Positions 8,104 to 15,481 of a stretch of DNA of 26,818 bases are shown here, piece by piece. The stretch is from a virus: positions 1 to 26,818 of the IMG/VR virus record IMGVR_UViG_3300035162_000762; one strand, given 5' to 3'. Below the pieces are notes generated by a model, which made no database searches, was not told the origin of the DNA, and saw nothing but the letters and a program-made list of their open reading frames with translations. Made by a program: the position numbers and the translations under genes. Numbering within the stretch: the first letter of the stretch is position 1; every line of letters starts with the position of its first letter.

Positions 8104-10331
8104 ACCTTGTTTAATAGTTCCATTTTACTTTTACCGCTTTGTAGCTCAGTAGTAATGGAGTTAATTCTATACGTCTTAGTGTTTATCGTAAAAGTGTCAT
8201 TTAACTTAAAGTTGTATATAATCCTTAGAGGCAAATAAGACGTAATCTGTGTTAGCCTTCTAGCTTGATTGAATACGTCAATGATATACTCGCTATGGTA
8301 TACACTAAAAAGAGTGTCTGTGAACTGGTCAGAATTTACCTCGTACTCGTTTAGCTCATTGTTAAAGTGGATGTTTTCTTTACCAGTAGATGATGACTGA
8401 TATAAAGCGTTTGAAGGTATCCAATACGCATCCTCACTACTTGCAGCGTTAGAGCTTGAACGGTAACTAATATCAGTACCACCTGATTGTCTTATGCCGT
8501 AAAAGATTAAAGGCTTACCGAGATATGGCTGTGCATTTTCATTTACACTCCAGCCCCATTGGATTGTAGTTAGTATGCTATTGGTTACATTTACTAATCT
8601 CTCATACTTCATATGCTCAAAAGGAGCTATGACTTTATAAATCTCTGTTGATGCGTTATAGTTTAAACCACCTGTACCATCAGTATTTGTACCTCCAATG
8701 TATTTTAAAGCACCCCAAGATGTTCCGAATAGTTGGTTATGCTGCTTTGCTAGATAAGTTCCTGTGCCTTCATATGCGTAGACAATTTCCTTGTATGGTA
8801 AAGCTATGTTTACCTCACTTTGGTTTGTATCTACGTATTGAGATATGTTATAATCTATGGGCGCATCTAAGCCCTCTATATCTGCTGAAGTATAGTAACT
8901 ATAATTGGAAGCCCCTAAAGTCGTTAAGGAGGCTTTTAAACAGCTTAGAGATTCAACTGTTCCACCGTCAGCTACTACACGAGCGTTAAAAGCATTCGCT
9001 ATTGGACTTAATGTTGATTCTAATGGTCGTACAACTATGGTTCCTGAATCGTTGACATAAGCTACTAGACTGAACATCTTAAACAAACCAGTAAGGAATG
9101 AGACAATAGTTACGTCAGGTATCTGTTGAGGTATTTGAAAGTCAAAAGATTCTAAAGCTGTAAAGGTGGTTGATGTAGCTGTATCAGTATAAAAGCCTGT
9201 TCCTGTTTCACCTTCTATTTCCCACTCAATAGAACTGAATGCTATTGTTCCTGAACTTTGAGGGTGTACAATACTTACCGCATAAACACCATTTGCAACC
9301 AAGAAATTAAAAGGAAATAAAACATTCAGAGTTCCCGCTGCCTGTGTTGATGTGAATACCGTACTACCATTTAAACTAACTATAACTGAATAAGGCTTTG
9401 CAGCATCAGCAGCTATGGGTGTGCAGGTTATATTTGCAGTTAGTATTCTATTAGGTGCAGTTACTAAAGCCGCAGGTATGGTGATTGTAGAATAACCAAC
9501 TATTATTTGAGTGGCACTAGCAGTCCAATTATTTACTAGGCTTTCGTATGTTAATATCTGTTGGTCAGGTTGTACCGCTCCGCTTTTTCTGTGTAACCAC
9601 ATATACAGGTTATAGAAACCAGGATTTGACGTACTAAAAAAATCTTCTGAAAAGACTAGGTTGGTATTGTAGCCGTTTGCAACGGTGTACTTTATCTCTA
9701 TCTCTTTAATGATTTCATAAAGCCTTAGAGCGAACTTTAACTGATTCCAATATACACCCTGATGATGACTATTATGATACCAAAGGTTGTTACTGCCTTG
9801 TGCGTTTACTCCTGATTCAAAGTATAGCCTATCTGTGTGCGTGATTAAAGGAGTAATGACATAAGCGTTTGCACCTGCTGGTTGTTGCATCTTATCTAAC
9901 ACCCCTGCTGCACTATAAGTCAGGTCATATTTAGAGTTACTAAAAGCTAGTGAACCAAGTTTGTCTTCTCCTAAGATGTCGGTCAATTCAACTGTGTTTC
10001 CGAAAAATGTAATCTTATAGCTGTGTACTAGGTTATTCTTTAAGCTAACACCTTCTAGTTTTATAAGGCCAGTTTGAAAGGGTAAAGTGTTTAGCTCAAT
10101 TCTACCTGCTTTTTTCTTTCTAGCATCATAACCATCTACAATATTGAAATTGTAATAGTGCTGAAATATCTTGTTATTTGTCTTACTAGCGGGTACAGAG
10201 AATGTCTTAGTAAAGGCTGTGAAAACCTTATCTAATTGCTTAATGTTTTGAATGGTCTGTGTAAGAGATACCGTTTCATCCTTAAACAAATCAAGCCTTT
10301 CGCTTTCAATATATAGCTGTAATTCTTGCAT
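8100..10331 (-). CDS. Large tail protein, tip or fibre candidate
   Basis: This 743-aa protein is probably a virion component of the tail. It opens with a conserved-looking region, MQELQLYIESERLDLFKDET, then TFSVPASKTNNKIFQHYYN and an Arg/Lys patch, and continues as a long beta-rich protein with abundant Ser/Thr/Asn/Tyr, ending in a charged QSGKSKMELLNKV. I recall similar proteins near tape-measure genes of Bacteroidetes siphoviruses, where they are candidates for tail tip or baseplate parts. Being upstream of the tape measure is unusual for tip genes. No enzymatic motif is evident. A 16-base gap separates it from the 341-aa gene upstream. Confidence 0.6.
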   Translation of the reverse strand: MQELQLYIESERLDLFKDETVSLTQTIQNIKQLDKVFTAFTKTFSVPASKTNNKIFQHYYNFNIVDGYDARKKKAGRIELNTLPFQTGLIKLEGVSLKNNLVHSYKITFFGNTVELTDILGEDKLGSLAFSNSKYDLTYSAAGVLDKMQQPAGANAYVITPLITHTDRLYFESGVNAQGSNNLWYHNSHHQGVYWNQLKFALRLYEIIKEIEIKYTVANGYNTNLVFSEDFFSTSNPGFYNLYMWLHRKSGAVQPDQQILTYESLVNNWTASATQIIVGYSTITIPAALVTAPNRILTANITCTPIAADAAKPYSVIVSLNGSTVFTSTQAAGTLNVLFPFNFLVANGVYAVSIVHPQSSGTIAFSSIEWEIEGETGTGFYTDTATSTTFTALESFDFQIPQQIPDVTIVSFLTGLFKMFSLVAYVNDSGTIVVRPLESTLSPIANAFNARVVADGGTVESLSCLKASLTTLGASNYSYYTSADIEGLDAPIDYNISQYVDTNQSEVNIALPYKEIVYAYEGTGTYLAKQHNQLFGTSWGALKYIGGTNTDGTGGLNYNASTEIYKVIAPFEHMKYERLVNVTNSILTTIQWGWSVNENAQPYLGKPLIFYGIRQSGGTDISYRSSSNAASSEDAYWIPSNALYQSSSTGKENIHFNNELNEYEVNSDQFTDTLFSVYHSEYIIDVFNQARRLTQITSYLPLRIIYNFKLNDTFTINTKTYRINSITTELQSGKSKMELLNKV

Positions 10332-10347
10332 CTACGTTATTTCTATG

Positions 10348-11373
10348 TTATCTCACGTTATTTATGTAATCAAACGCATCTTCAAAGTCTATGGTGTATT
10401 CTATCAAACGGTCATTGAGTGAAGTCTTGTAAGTCATATTTGATGTTCTAACTGTGACAGGTATAATCTCAGGCGTGTTAGGCTGCTGAACTTTCTCCCT
10501 AGTTATCCATACATTCTCACTTAAAAGAAGCTCCTCAAAATAGGCGTTTGTCCATTCAGGGTAGTAGCCACTTGACAAGGTTCTTGATTGCTTGGCCTTT
10601 GTGTTTAATAACTTTACCGTTGGATTACTTTGTGAGTATGTAGCATCAGGCAATAATGTATTTGCTTGGTAGCTTTCATTTGACTTGCTTATCTGCTTGA
10701 CTTTCTTTAAGAAAAACCATAGGTCTTGTAATACGCCAAACCTATTTATAAAAGCAACCTTCGTACCCACGCCATACTTAGTGCAGTTTATTCTATTGAT
10801 GGTAAGTAATACGTTGTTAGTTATTATAAAGGTATCTTCAGCTCGATAAAATTCGTAAGAAACAACTCCAGCCGCTGACATATGAGCAGCATATCCGCTA
10901 TAATCTTCAGGCACAAATATTTCAAAGTCATCATTAGTCGCTGCTGTTGCAGGAGTCTTTTCTGCTAGTAACCAAGTAGCCTGGTTAGAAGCTCTGTTTG
11001 CATATGGTATGCTTGAGTTTGCGCCATCTATAAATTTACTGTACCCTTCGTATCCATCTCCACTTAATGTGCTTACAGGAGAACCCACAGCACTACCTCC
11101 TGCGTTTATTTCTGAATAGAAAGTTATTGTTGAGGTAAAGGTTATTTTCTGTGAAACTGGGGCTGCAAATGAATCTGAAATAGTTATATCTAAATAGTCC
11201 CTGAGTAATTCTGCTATCTCAAATACAACTGGCACACTTGTAACCACATCTTTAACGATGGTGTATACCAATGTCCCGTCAACACTTAGTAATAATTTAG
11301 CTGATTTAACTAAGCTGTTTCCAGTAGTTGCCTGTGCGTATAGTGGGGTTCTTAAACCGTAATTAGTTGGCAT
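10348..11373 (-). CDS. Unknown tail protein (341 aa)
   Basis: This 341-aa protein is of unknown function. It begins MPTNYGLRTPLYAQATTGNS and is rich in beta-prone Thr/Ser/Val, with TLVYTIVKDVVTSVPVVFEI around 32-51 suggesting a beta-sandwich domain. A more polar, helical section follows with FLKKVKQISKSNESYQ around 223-238, and the end is acidic and aromatic. It lies between the gp10-like gene and the large tail protein and is transcribed with them. I treat it as a tail structural protein by position. A tail tube or tail tip protein are both possible. Confidence 0.5.
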   Translation of the reverse strand: MPTNYGLRTPLYAQATTGNSLVKSAKLLLSVDGTLVYTIVKDVVTSVPVVFEIAELLRDYLDITISDSFAAPVSQKITFTSTITFYSEINAGGSAVGSPVSTLSGDGYEGYSKFIDGANSSIPYANRASNQATWLLAEKTPATAATNDDFEIFVPEDYSGYAAHMSAAGVVSYEFYRAEDTFIITNNVLLTINRINCTKYGVGTKVAFINRFGVLQDLWFFLKKVKQISKSNESYQANTLLPDATYSQSNPTVKLLNTKAKQSRTLSSGYYPEWTNAYFEELLLSENVWITREKVQQPNTPEIIPVTVRTSNMTYKTSLNDRLIEYTIDFEDAFDYINNVR

Positions 11374-11376
11374 ATC

Positions 11377-11910
11377 TTATTTCTTTGTTCCTAGTATTAT
11401 GGCATTCTCTATATCAAGACTGAATGCTTCAAGCATATCGTCAGGTAATCTTTTTAATCCCGCTTCAAATGGCTTAGTAAAAAACAGGTTTGCTTTCAAT
11501 CCTTTATTGTATATGCTTCTGGATATAATAAAGCTCATAGCTTCATATGATAAAAAACGTCCAGTCTTTTTGTCGTTCCATTGGAACTGCTTTTGTCTTA
11601 GCCACTTATTAATTCCTTTAGTCAAACCACCCTTTGGCCCAGTTCCGCTACCATACTTAAAGTCTGATAATGCAGCAGCAGTTTGTGGGTAAGTAGATGT
11701 TTTTCCCTTTACACCTTTGTCTACAAAAGCACCATAGCCCTCCATTAAGAAGTCCAATAAAAACAAATTAGCTTCTTGTTCTAGGTTGTATTCTAAGGAA
11801 TTGTAAAGATCTCCACCACCTTTGTTGTCTTTTGTAAGATTTGATTTAGATTGTTGTACTACGTATTTAGCATATTTATCTAATATCTCGTCAAGGTTTT
11901 CAAAATTCAT
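11377..11910 (-). CDS. HK97 gp10-like tail completion protein
   Basis: This 177-aa protein resembles HK97 gp10-type head-tail joining proteins. Features are an N-terminal helix (NFENLDEILDKYAKYVVQQS), a loop with GGDLYNSLEYN, a conserved-looking GYGAFVDKGVKGK near 75-88, and a C-terminal helical section after FFTKPFEAGLKRLPDD. I chose the ATG at 11910 because it overlaps the upstream stop as TAATG. An upstream start at 11961 would add 17 residues buried in the previous gene. Such proteins typically lie next to the tail terminator gene, as here. Confidence 0.65.
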   Translation of the reverse strand: MNFENLDEILDKYAKYVVQQSKSNLTKDNKGGGDLYNSLEYNLEQEANLFLLDFLMEGYGAFVDKGVKGKTSTYPQTAAALSDFKYGSGTGPKGGLTKGINKWLRQKQFQWNDKKTGRFLSYEAMSFIISRSIYNKGLKANLFFTKPFEAGLKRLPDDMLEAFSLDIENAIILGTKK

Positions 11911-12380
11911 TAGCAGATATATATATCGTTGTAAATCATTATATCCATAGTCGCTGACCATCCTGCTAGTTGATTCTCAAACCTGTCATAAAATGGAGTC
12001 AGGTTAGGGCTGCTATCTAATTGGTACATCTCTGTGTATAGCGTACCCATTCTCAGGCGTTGAATTAATCTATTTAAAACAGCTAATTGAGTGTTTAAAA
12101 TATCTTGCACATCGTTATTCCCTTTGAAACGATCAACTGTTTGGCTTTTTGACTGATCAACTATGTCACAAGCAAGGACAGTAATGTTAAATCTTAGTAC
12201 CTGCTCTTCGTCTACTACGTTATTGATTATAATATGTCCAAGAGGGAATATGTCCTGCTTGTTCAAATTAACATCCGTAATGTCACCCGTAGTTACGGTG
12301 TTGATGTTTTCATCACCTAGTAACTCATTTTTGATTGTTTCGGTTAACTGGTAAAAACCTCTTACACCTTGATTTGCCAT
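11910..12380 (-). CDS. Putative tail terminator / neck protein
   Basis: This 156-aa protein is probably a tail completion or terminator protein that caps the tail tube at the neck. Features are an alpha/beta layout, MANQGVRGFYQLTETIKNEL at the start, a DIFPLGHIIINNV strand, and the C-terminal FENQLAGWSATMDIMIYNDI, which resembles proteins at this position in Bacteroidetes siphoviruses. It is translationally coupled to both neighbours: it starts 1 base within the end of the frameshift extension and ends overlapping the gp10-like start. Confidence 0.55.
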   Translation of the reverse strand: MANQGVRGFYQLTETIKNELLGDENINTVTTGDITDVNLNKQDIFPLGHIIINNVVDEEQVLRFNITVLACDIVDQSKSQTVDRFKGNNDVQDILNTQLAVLNRLIQRLRMGTLYTEMYQLDSSPNLTPFYDRFENQLAGWSATMDIMIYNDIYIC

Positions 12381-12637
12381 TACTTAAAGTTCTTTTTAAT
12401 TTGTTTTGCTTCTAGTTCGTTTTTCTCTTTTTCAAATGTCAACATCGTAAAGCAAGTGTGTATATTTAGTTCAGAGATATCTTCAAATCTTCTAACATCT
12501 CCTTTAGCGAGTGTATAAACTGATTGATACCAACCCCATTTTTTTCCGAAGCTAGATATTGCGTCAAGGCTATCGTTTCCCCCTCCTCCAAATAGTCCGT
12601 CATAACCTTCGATAAGTCTAGACCTAAATTCCACAAA
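12380..12637 (-). CDS. Frameshift extension of tail chaperone (T-like)
   Basis: This reading frame of 85 codons has no good start of its own and lies in the -1 frame relative to the upstream chaperone gene. A -1 slip on a run of ten T would join it after codon 160 of that gene, giving a product of about 245 residues. The encoded segment contains KKWGWYQSVYTLAKGDVRRF and ends with ELEAKQIKKNFK. A tryptophan-rich KWGWY segment at this place is familiar to me from tail chaperone fusions in Bacteroidetes phages, and the design matches lambda gpG/gpGT. A GTG at 12634 could give an 84-aa stand-alone protein, but that seems less likely. Confidence 0.7.
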   Translation of the reverse strand, partial: FVEFRSRLIEGYDGLFGGGGNDSLDAISSFGKKWGWYQSVYTLAKGDVRRFEDISELNIHTCFTMLTFEKEKNELEAKQIKKNFK

Positions 12638-13116
12638 AAAAAAATTGAAGATAAAACGGCACTCATTGGCATATCCAAAAGCGCACCCTCATTACCCAGA
12701 ACATACTTATCAATATTGTACTTTTCTTTTAGCTTAACTATGATGGGTCTATAAAGCACGTTCATAGCCTTCTCCATATTGTCCCAGTCCCCTATAAAAG
12801 TGTCAAGGTCTATGTACTCTCCTAGAGTTAATTCATCTAGCTGAGGTTGGAAACCATATTCCACTTCATTTAACTCAAATCTTTTTACCAGAATAGGCTT
12901 CTCTTCAAATATCTTTGATATACTATTTGATATTTCAGTAGAGTCTTTGACTTGTAACAGCATAACCTTTTCTAATGAAACGCCACAAAAGATTTCAATC
13001 ATTTTAGCGTTTAAGAACCTTTCATCTTGAATAGAGTCTTCTAGCTTTAGATATTTTTTGTATTGTCTTAAAGTGATATCACTTAAGGAACTAGGTATTT
13101 TAATTTTGATTGCCAT
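12466..13116 (-). CDS. Tail assembly chaperone (G-like)
   Basis: This 216-aa protein is the unshifted product of the chaperone pair that binds the tape measure during tail assembly. It begins MAIKIKIPSSLSDITLRQYK and is helical throughout, with LTLGEYIDLDTFIGDW at about 96-111. After the T run (codons 158-161, ATT TTT TTT TTG) this frame continues for 55 codons and ends LKEMLEDLKISLN. The ATG is 3 bases from a late-promoter element and this is the first gene of the long tail operon. Confidence 0.75.
   Translation of the reverse strand: MAIKIKIPSSLSDITLRQYKKYLKLEDSIQDERFLNAKMIEIFCGVSLEKVMLLQVKDSTEISNSISKIFEEKPILVKRFELNEVEYGFQPQLDELTLGEYIDLDTFIGDWDNMEKAMNVLYRPIIVKLKEKYNIDKYVLGNEGALLDMPMSAVLSSIFFLWNLGLDLSKVMTDYLEEGETIALTQYLASEKNGVGINQFIHSLKEMLEDLKISLN
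12635..12644 (-). other. Slippery T10 run for -1 frameshift
   Basis: The minus strand has ten consecutive T, framed as A TT TTT TTT TT G, so two adjacent TTT codons can re-pair after a -1 slip. The -1 frame is open for 85 codons beyond it. Transcriptional slippage on T10 is an alternative mechanism, and an assembly error in the homopolymer is the trivial one. Confidence 0.7.
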
Positions 13117-13148
13117 ACTTATATAACGTAATTAATTGAAATTTTTAC
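13117..13148 (-). promoter_or_regulatory. Late-type promoter, tail operon
   Basis: The minus strand reads GTAAAAA (13148-13142), 11 bases, TACGTTATATA (13130-13120), then AGT and the ATG at 13116. The upstream box is the most divergent of the four. It begins 14 bases after the T tract of the terminator that ends the acidic cassette, so it restarts transcription for about 7 kb of tail genes. Confidence 0.7.
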
Positions 13149-13161
13149 AATATTAAAAGTA

Positions 13162-13195
13162 ATAAAAAAAAGAGCAGCCATTTCTGACTGCTCTC
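13162..13195 (-). terminator. Rho-independent terminator of acidic cassette
   Basis: On the minus strand GAGCAGTC pairs with GGCTGCTC (8 bp, one G-U pair) around a 6-base loop, followed by eight T. It lies about 37 bases after the stop of the 76-aa gene and directly precedes the late promoter of the tail operon. Confidence 0.85.
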
Positions 13196-13231
13196 TGCGT
13201 TAACTTCGGTGTAGTTTATTTACTAGGACGA

Positions 13232-13462
13232 CTACACCCGCGTATCTATTCTCTTAACAATTTCGTCCTTAAACTCTTGAGTTAATTTCGCCCATTGAAC
13301 TGGGTATGAATCGTATTCTCCGCTTACTATAATCTCTAAGTCATTAGGATCGTATATAGCTTCGTAGTATGCAGGAGTATCATAATTACCTTCATCACCA
13401 GAGTAACCAATTGAACCACTTATGTTTATTGTTTCATCTCCGTATATAAATTCAAAGTCCAT
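13232..13462 (-). CDS. Acidic 76-aa protein of moron-like cassette
   Basis: This 76-aa protein is strongly acidic, with roughly three times more Asp/Glu than Lys/Arg, and rich in Tyr and Gly (ISGSIGYSGDEGNYDTPAYY). I do not recognise a family. It starts at an ATG overlapping the stop of the preceding gene (TAATG). The pair has its own early promoter and terminator and interrupts the terminase-to-tail order. Size, charge and setting would suit a host-takeover or anti-defence protein such as a DNA mimic, but nothing in the sequence proves that. Confidence 0.65.
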   Translation of the reverse strand: MDFEFIYGDETINISGSIGYSGDEGNYDTPAYYEAIYDPNDLEIIVSGEYDSYPVQWAKLTQEFKDEIVKRIDTRV

Positions 13463-13824
13463 TACTTGATTATGTTTTTAAGGTTAGTATTTACGGTCTG
13501 TGCAAATTCTGAAAATGCTTTTTTGTCAGTTAATACCTCTTCTTCATTTAAAGAATCAGCTACTTCATATTCGACCTCAAGATTATCAATTACAAACTCG
13601 TATAAAGCGATGAAAGCTAATTGACTAATAGTGTTTACTTGCCCAAACTGGTTGTCTTCCCAATCTGTAAAGTTTAACTCTCTGATAATCTCAAAACAAT
13701 TATAGTAATAAATACATTCTCTGTCAATGTCTTGGTTAATGAAATCCCACATATCGTCAGGTCTTTCTTCTTTTATTGAGTTAGCTAATGTCTCTAGGTA
13801 ATCGTACTTGTTGAATGTGCTCAT
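13462..13824 (-). CDS. Acidic 120-aa protein of moron-like cassette
   Basis: This 120-aa protein is acidic and mostly helical. It begins MSTFNKYDYLETLANSIKEE and has an aromatic stretch (CIYYYNCFEIIRELNFTDWE) near 37-56. I do not recognise its family. It is the first gene after the early promoter at 13938-13973, with a leader of about 105 bases. Early expression inside the late region argues for a function in the first minutes of infection. Confidence 0.65.
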   Translation of the reverse strand: MSTFNKYDYLETLANSIKEERPDDMWDFINQDIDRECIYYYNCFEIIRELNFTDWEDNQFGQVNTISQLAFIALYEFVIDNLEVEYEVADSLNEEEVLTDKKAFSEFAQTVNTNLKNIIK

Positions 13825-13937
13825 CTGTTCTGTTTTTAATGAATGAAAAAAAAGAAAGGGTTGATCCAGAGACTTGATTTGATTTCTAAGTCGGTTAAGT
13901 TATCTCCACTAGCGTTAGATACCCCCCTTTCGATACT

Positions 13938-13973
13938 CTAATATACAACGCTTTTAGTTATAAACAAAACCGT
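13938..13973 (-). promoter_or_regulatory. Early host-type promoter, acidic cassette
   Basis: On the minus strand TTG (13967-13965), 19 bases, TATATTAG (13945-13938) fits the Bacteroidetes promoter TTG-N19-TAnnTTTG with one mismatch in the core. The 34-bp stretch 13940-13973 matches 20107-20140 at 31 positions, including an identical 18-bp block AGTTATAAACAAAACCGT (plus strand) over the -33 box. The start site is expected near 13932. Confidence 0.75.
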
Positions 13974-13985
13974 CTACAACTTTTA

Positions 13986-15149
13986 TTAGTGAAGAGCATA
14001 TTTGCCAAAGTTAGGTCTGGACAATATAGAGTAAGTTGCGTATCGACAGGGATCAATAATATGGTTATGCTTATCCTCTGGAATGTTAACTAGCATACCA
14101 GATTTGTCTTCACGCCATTTGTAAGCTCTAAATTCTGATATAGCATTTGTTGAAGAACTAAGTATGTGAATCTTATATCTTTTAAGCAAATCAATCCCTG
14201 CATTAACTGAGTCTCTTCCTTTTATACTAGGCAAGATATTGTGACCCATTCGCCTTAGCTCACTAATTAATCTAGGCTCTGCACTATCTGCGTATATTGG
14301 ATTACCGGATAAGTTCTGCTCTCTTAAAAATACGTTAATGTCTTGAGTGGTCATCTGAGTTCTGTAAAGATGCTCTTTCACATAAAGATTATATCCCTCT
14401 GTATAAACAGAAACAAAAGTAGTAGGATCATTAGTATAGCCAAAATCCATACCATAAGCAATAAGGTTAGCTTCTTGTGGTATTCTGTTTACCTCAACAT
14501 ATTTAAAAATAGTGCTTCTACTCGCAGACCTTTCACCAAGACCATAGACTTGCCAATATTGTTCGTCTGTATCTCTAAGCCTTTCTATTTCTTTTATTAT
14601 TGAATCCTCAACAAAAGGATTGTCTAGGTAAGTAGTCTTAAAAAAAGCACAGTCCTCTCTTGGTATTACTCTGTCATAAATCCAATGGTATTCGTCTGAT
14701 GGATTAAAGTCAATTATGATTTTGTCCTGAGTTCTGAATAACAATTGCTGCCAATCTTCAAAGTATAGCTCATTAGCTTCATTGACAAATAGCAAATCTC
14801 TTTTACGCCCTCTAATCTTTTGTGGTTGATCCAAAGAAATAAACTCTACTAAATTTCCAAATAAGTGGTATTCAGAATTAGACTTGTTATGAAAATGCTC
14901 ACTATATATATTGTTAGCTTGTAGTATAGACATAAAGTCACGCAAAACCGTAGCTCTTAAACTAGGAAAAGTCTTACGGCATATAGTAATAATCTTGTTA
15001 TTATTCCTAGTACAGTATTCAAATATAATCCACAAAATGATGTTATAGGTCTTACCTGACCTTGTACCACCCTGTTCAACTACAATCTTTTTCTGGTTCT
15101 CAACTAAATGTTTGTATACAACATTAGTCTTTATTTTTAATTGAGTCAA
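13986..15149 (-). CDS. terL: Terminase large subunit
   Basis: This 387-aa protein is the large terminase subunit, the motor that drives DNA into the prohead and cuts it. The ATPase domain has Walker A GGTRSGKT at 27-34 and a Walker B-like LLFVNEAN at 119-126, where N123-E124 stands in place of the usual DE. The coupling region around 145-150 is IIDFNP. The RNase H-like nuclease has D235 (GMDFGYTNDP), D288 (YADSAEP) and D366 (HIIDP), a complete metal-binding set. The start overlaps the end of the small subunit gene by 26 bases. Length is slightly short but complete. Confidence 0.93.
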   Translation of the reverse strand: MTQLKIKTNVVYKHLVENQKKIVVEQGGTRSGKTYNIILWIIFEYCTRNNNKIITICRKTFPSLRATVLRDFMSILQANNIYSEHFHNKSNSEYHLFGNLVEFISLDQPQKIRGRKRDLLFVNEANELYFEDWQQLLFRTQDKIIIDFNPSDEYHWIYDRVIPREDCAFFKTTYLDNPFVEDSIIKEIERLRDTDEQYWQVYGLGERSASRSTIFKYVEVNRIPQEANLIAYGMDFGYTNDPTTFVSVYTEGYNLYVKEHLYRTQMTTQDINVFLREQNLSGNPIYADSAEPRLISELRRMGHNILPSIKGRDSVNAGIDLLKRYKIHILSSSTNAISEFRAYKWREDKSGMLVNIPEDKHNHIIDPCRYATYSILSRPNFGKYALH

Positions 15150-15480
15150 TTATTTCAATTTGAAAGTTAGTAGGCATTCCATCTGCTCCTGTAATTTCTT
15201 GACGTTCAATGTAACCTCTATTCTTGCCCTTTGTCTTTAGATAAAAGATAGTAGCACTTGTGCTTCCATCACCAATTTGTTTATGCAATTGACTCTCAGC
15301 AAAATCTAAAGCAATGTTTTCTATTTCTTTAACCTGATCGTTAAATTCCCGATCTTCTTTTAGCCAATGGTAAAATTGTGTTCTGCCTATGCCCACTTTC
15401 TTACAAGCGGTAGTTACTACTCCGAGCGATTTTTCTAACGCTTCTAGCATTCCTTTTTTATGTTGTTCGGTTTTGTTCAT
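15124..15480 (-). CDS. terS: Terminase small subunit
   Basis: This 118-aa protein is the small terminase subunit, which recognises phage DNA for packaging. Residues about 18-45 form a helix-turn-helix (VVTTACKKVGIGRTQFYHWL), followed by a long helix and ATIFYLKTKGKNRGYIER, a C-terminal motif familiar from TerS proteins. It is immediately upstream of terL and 2 bases after the glycosyltransferase-like gene. Confidence 0.88.
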   Translation of the reverse strand: MNKTEQHKKGMLEALEKSLGVVTTACKKVGIGRTQFYHWLKEDREFNDQVKEIENIALDFAESQLHKQIGDGSTSATIFYLKTKGKNRGYIERQEITGADGMPTNFQIEIIDSIKNKD

Positions 15481-15481
15481 C

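Noticed and set aside
10331-10375. TACGTTAT and CACGTTAT sequences near the 8100-10331 start
   Set aside because: They are on the plus strand, match only 7-8 of 11 bases of the late element, and lack the upstream box, so I do not count them as late promoters.
11377-11961. Longer start at 11961 for the gp10-like gene
   Set aside because: The extra 17 codons lie inside the upstream gene, and the ATG at 11910 overlaps its stop as TAATG.
12635-12644. T10 run as a pure sequencing error
   Set aside because: Possible, but the -1 frame arrangement and its KWGWY segment agree with programmed frameshifting at this position in related chaperones; kept as an alternative.
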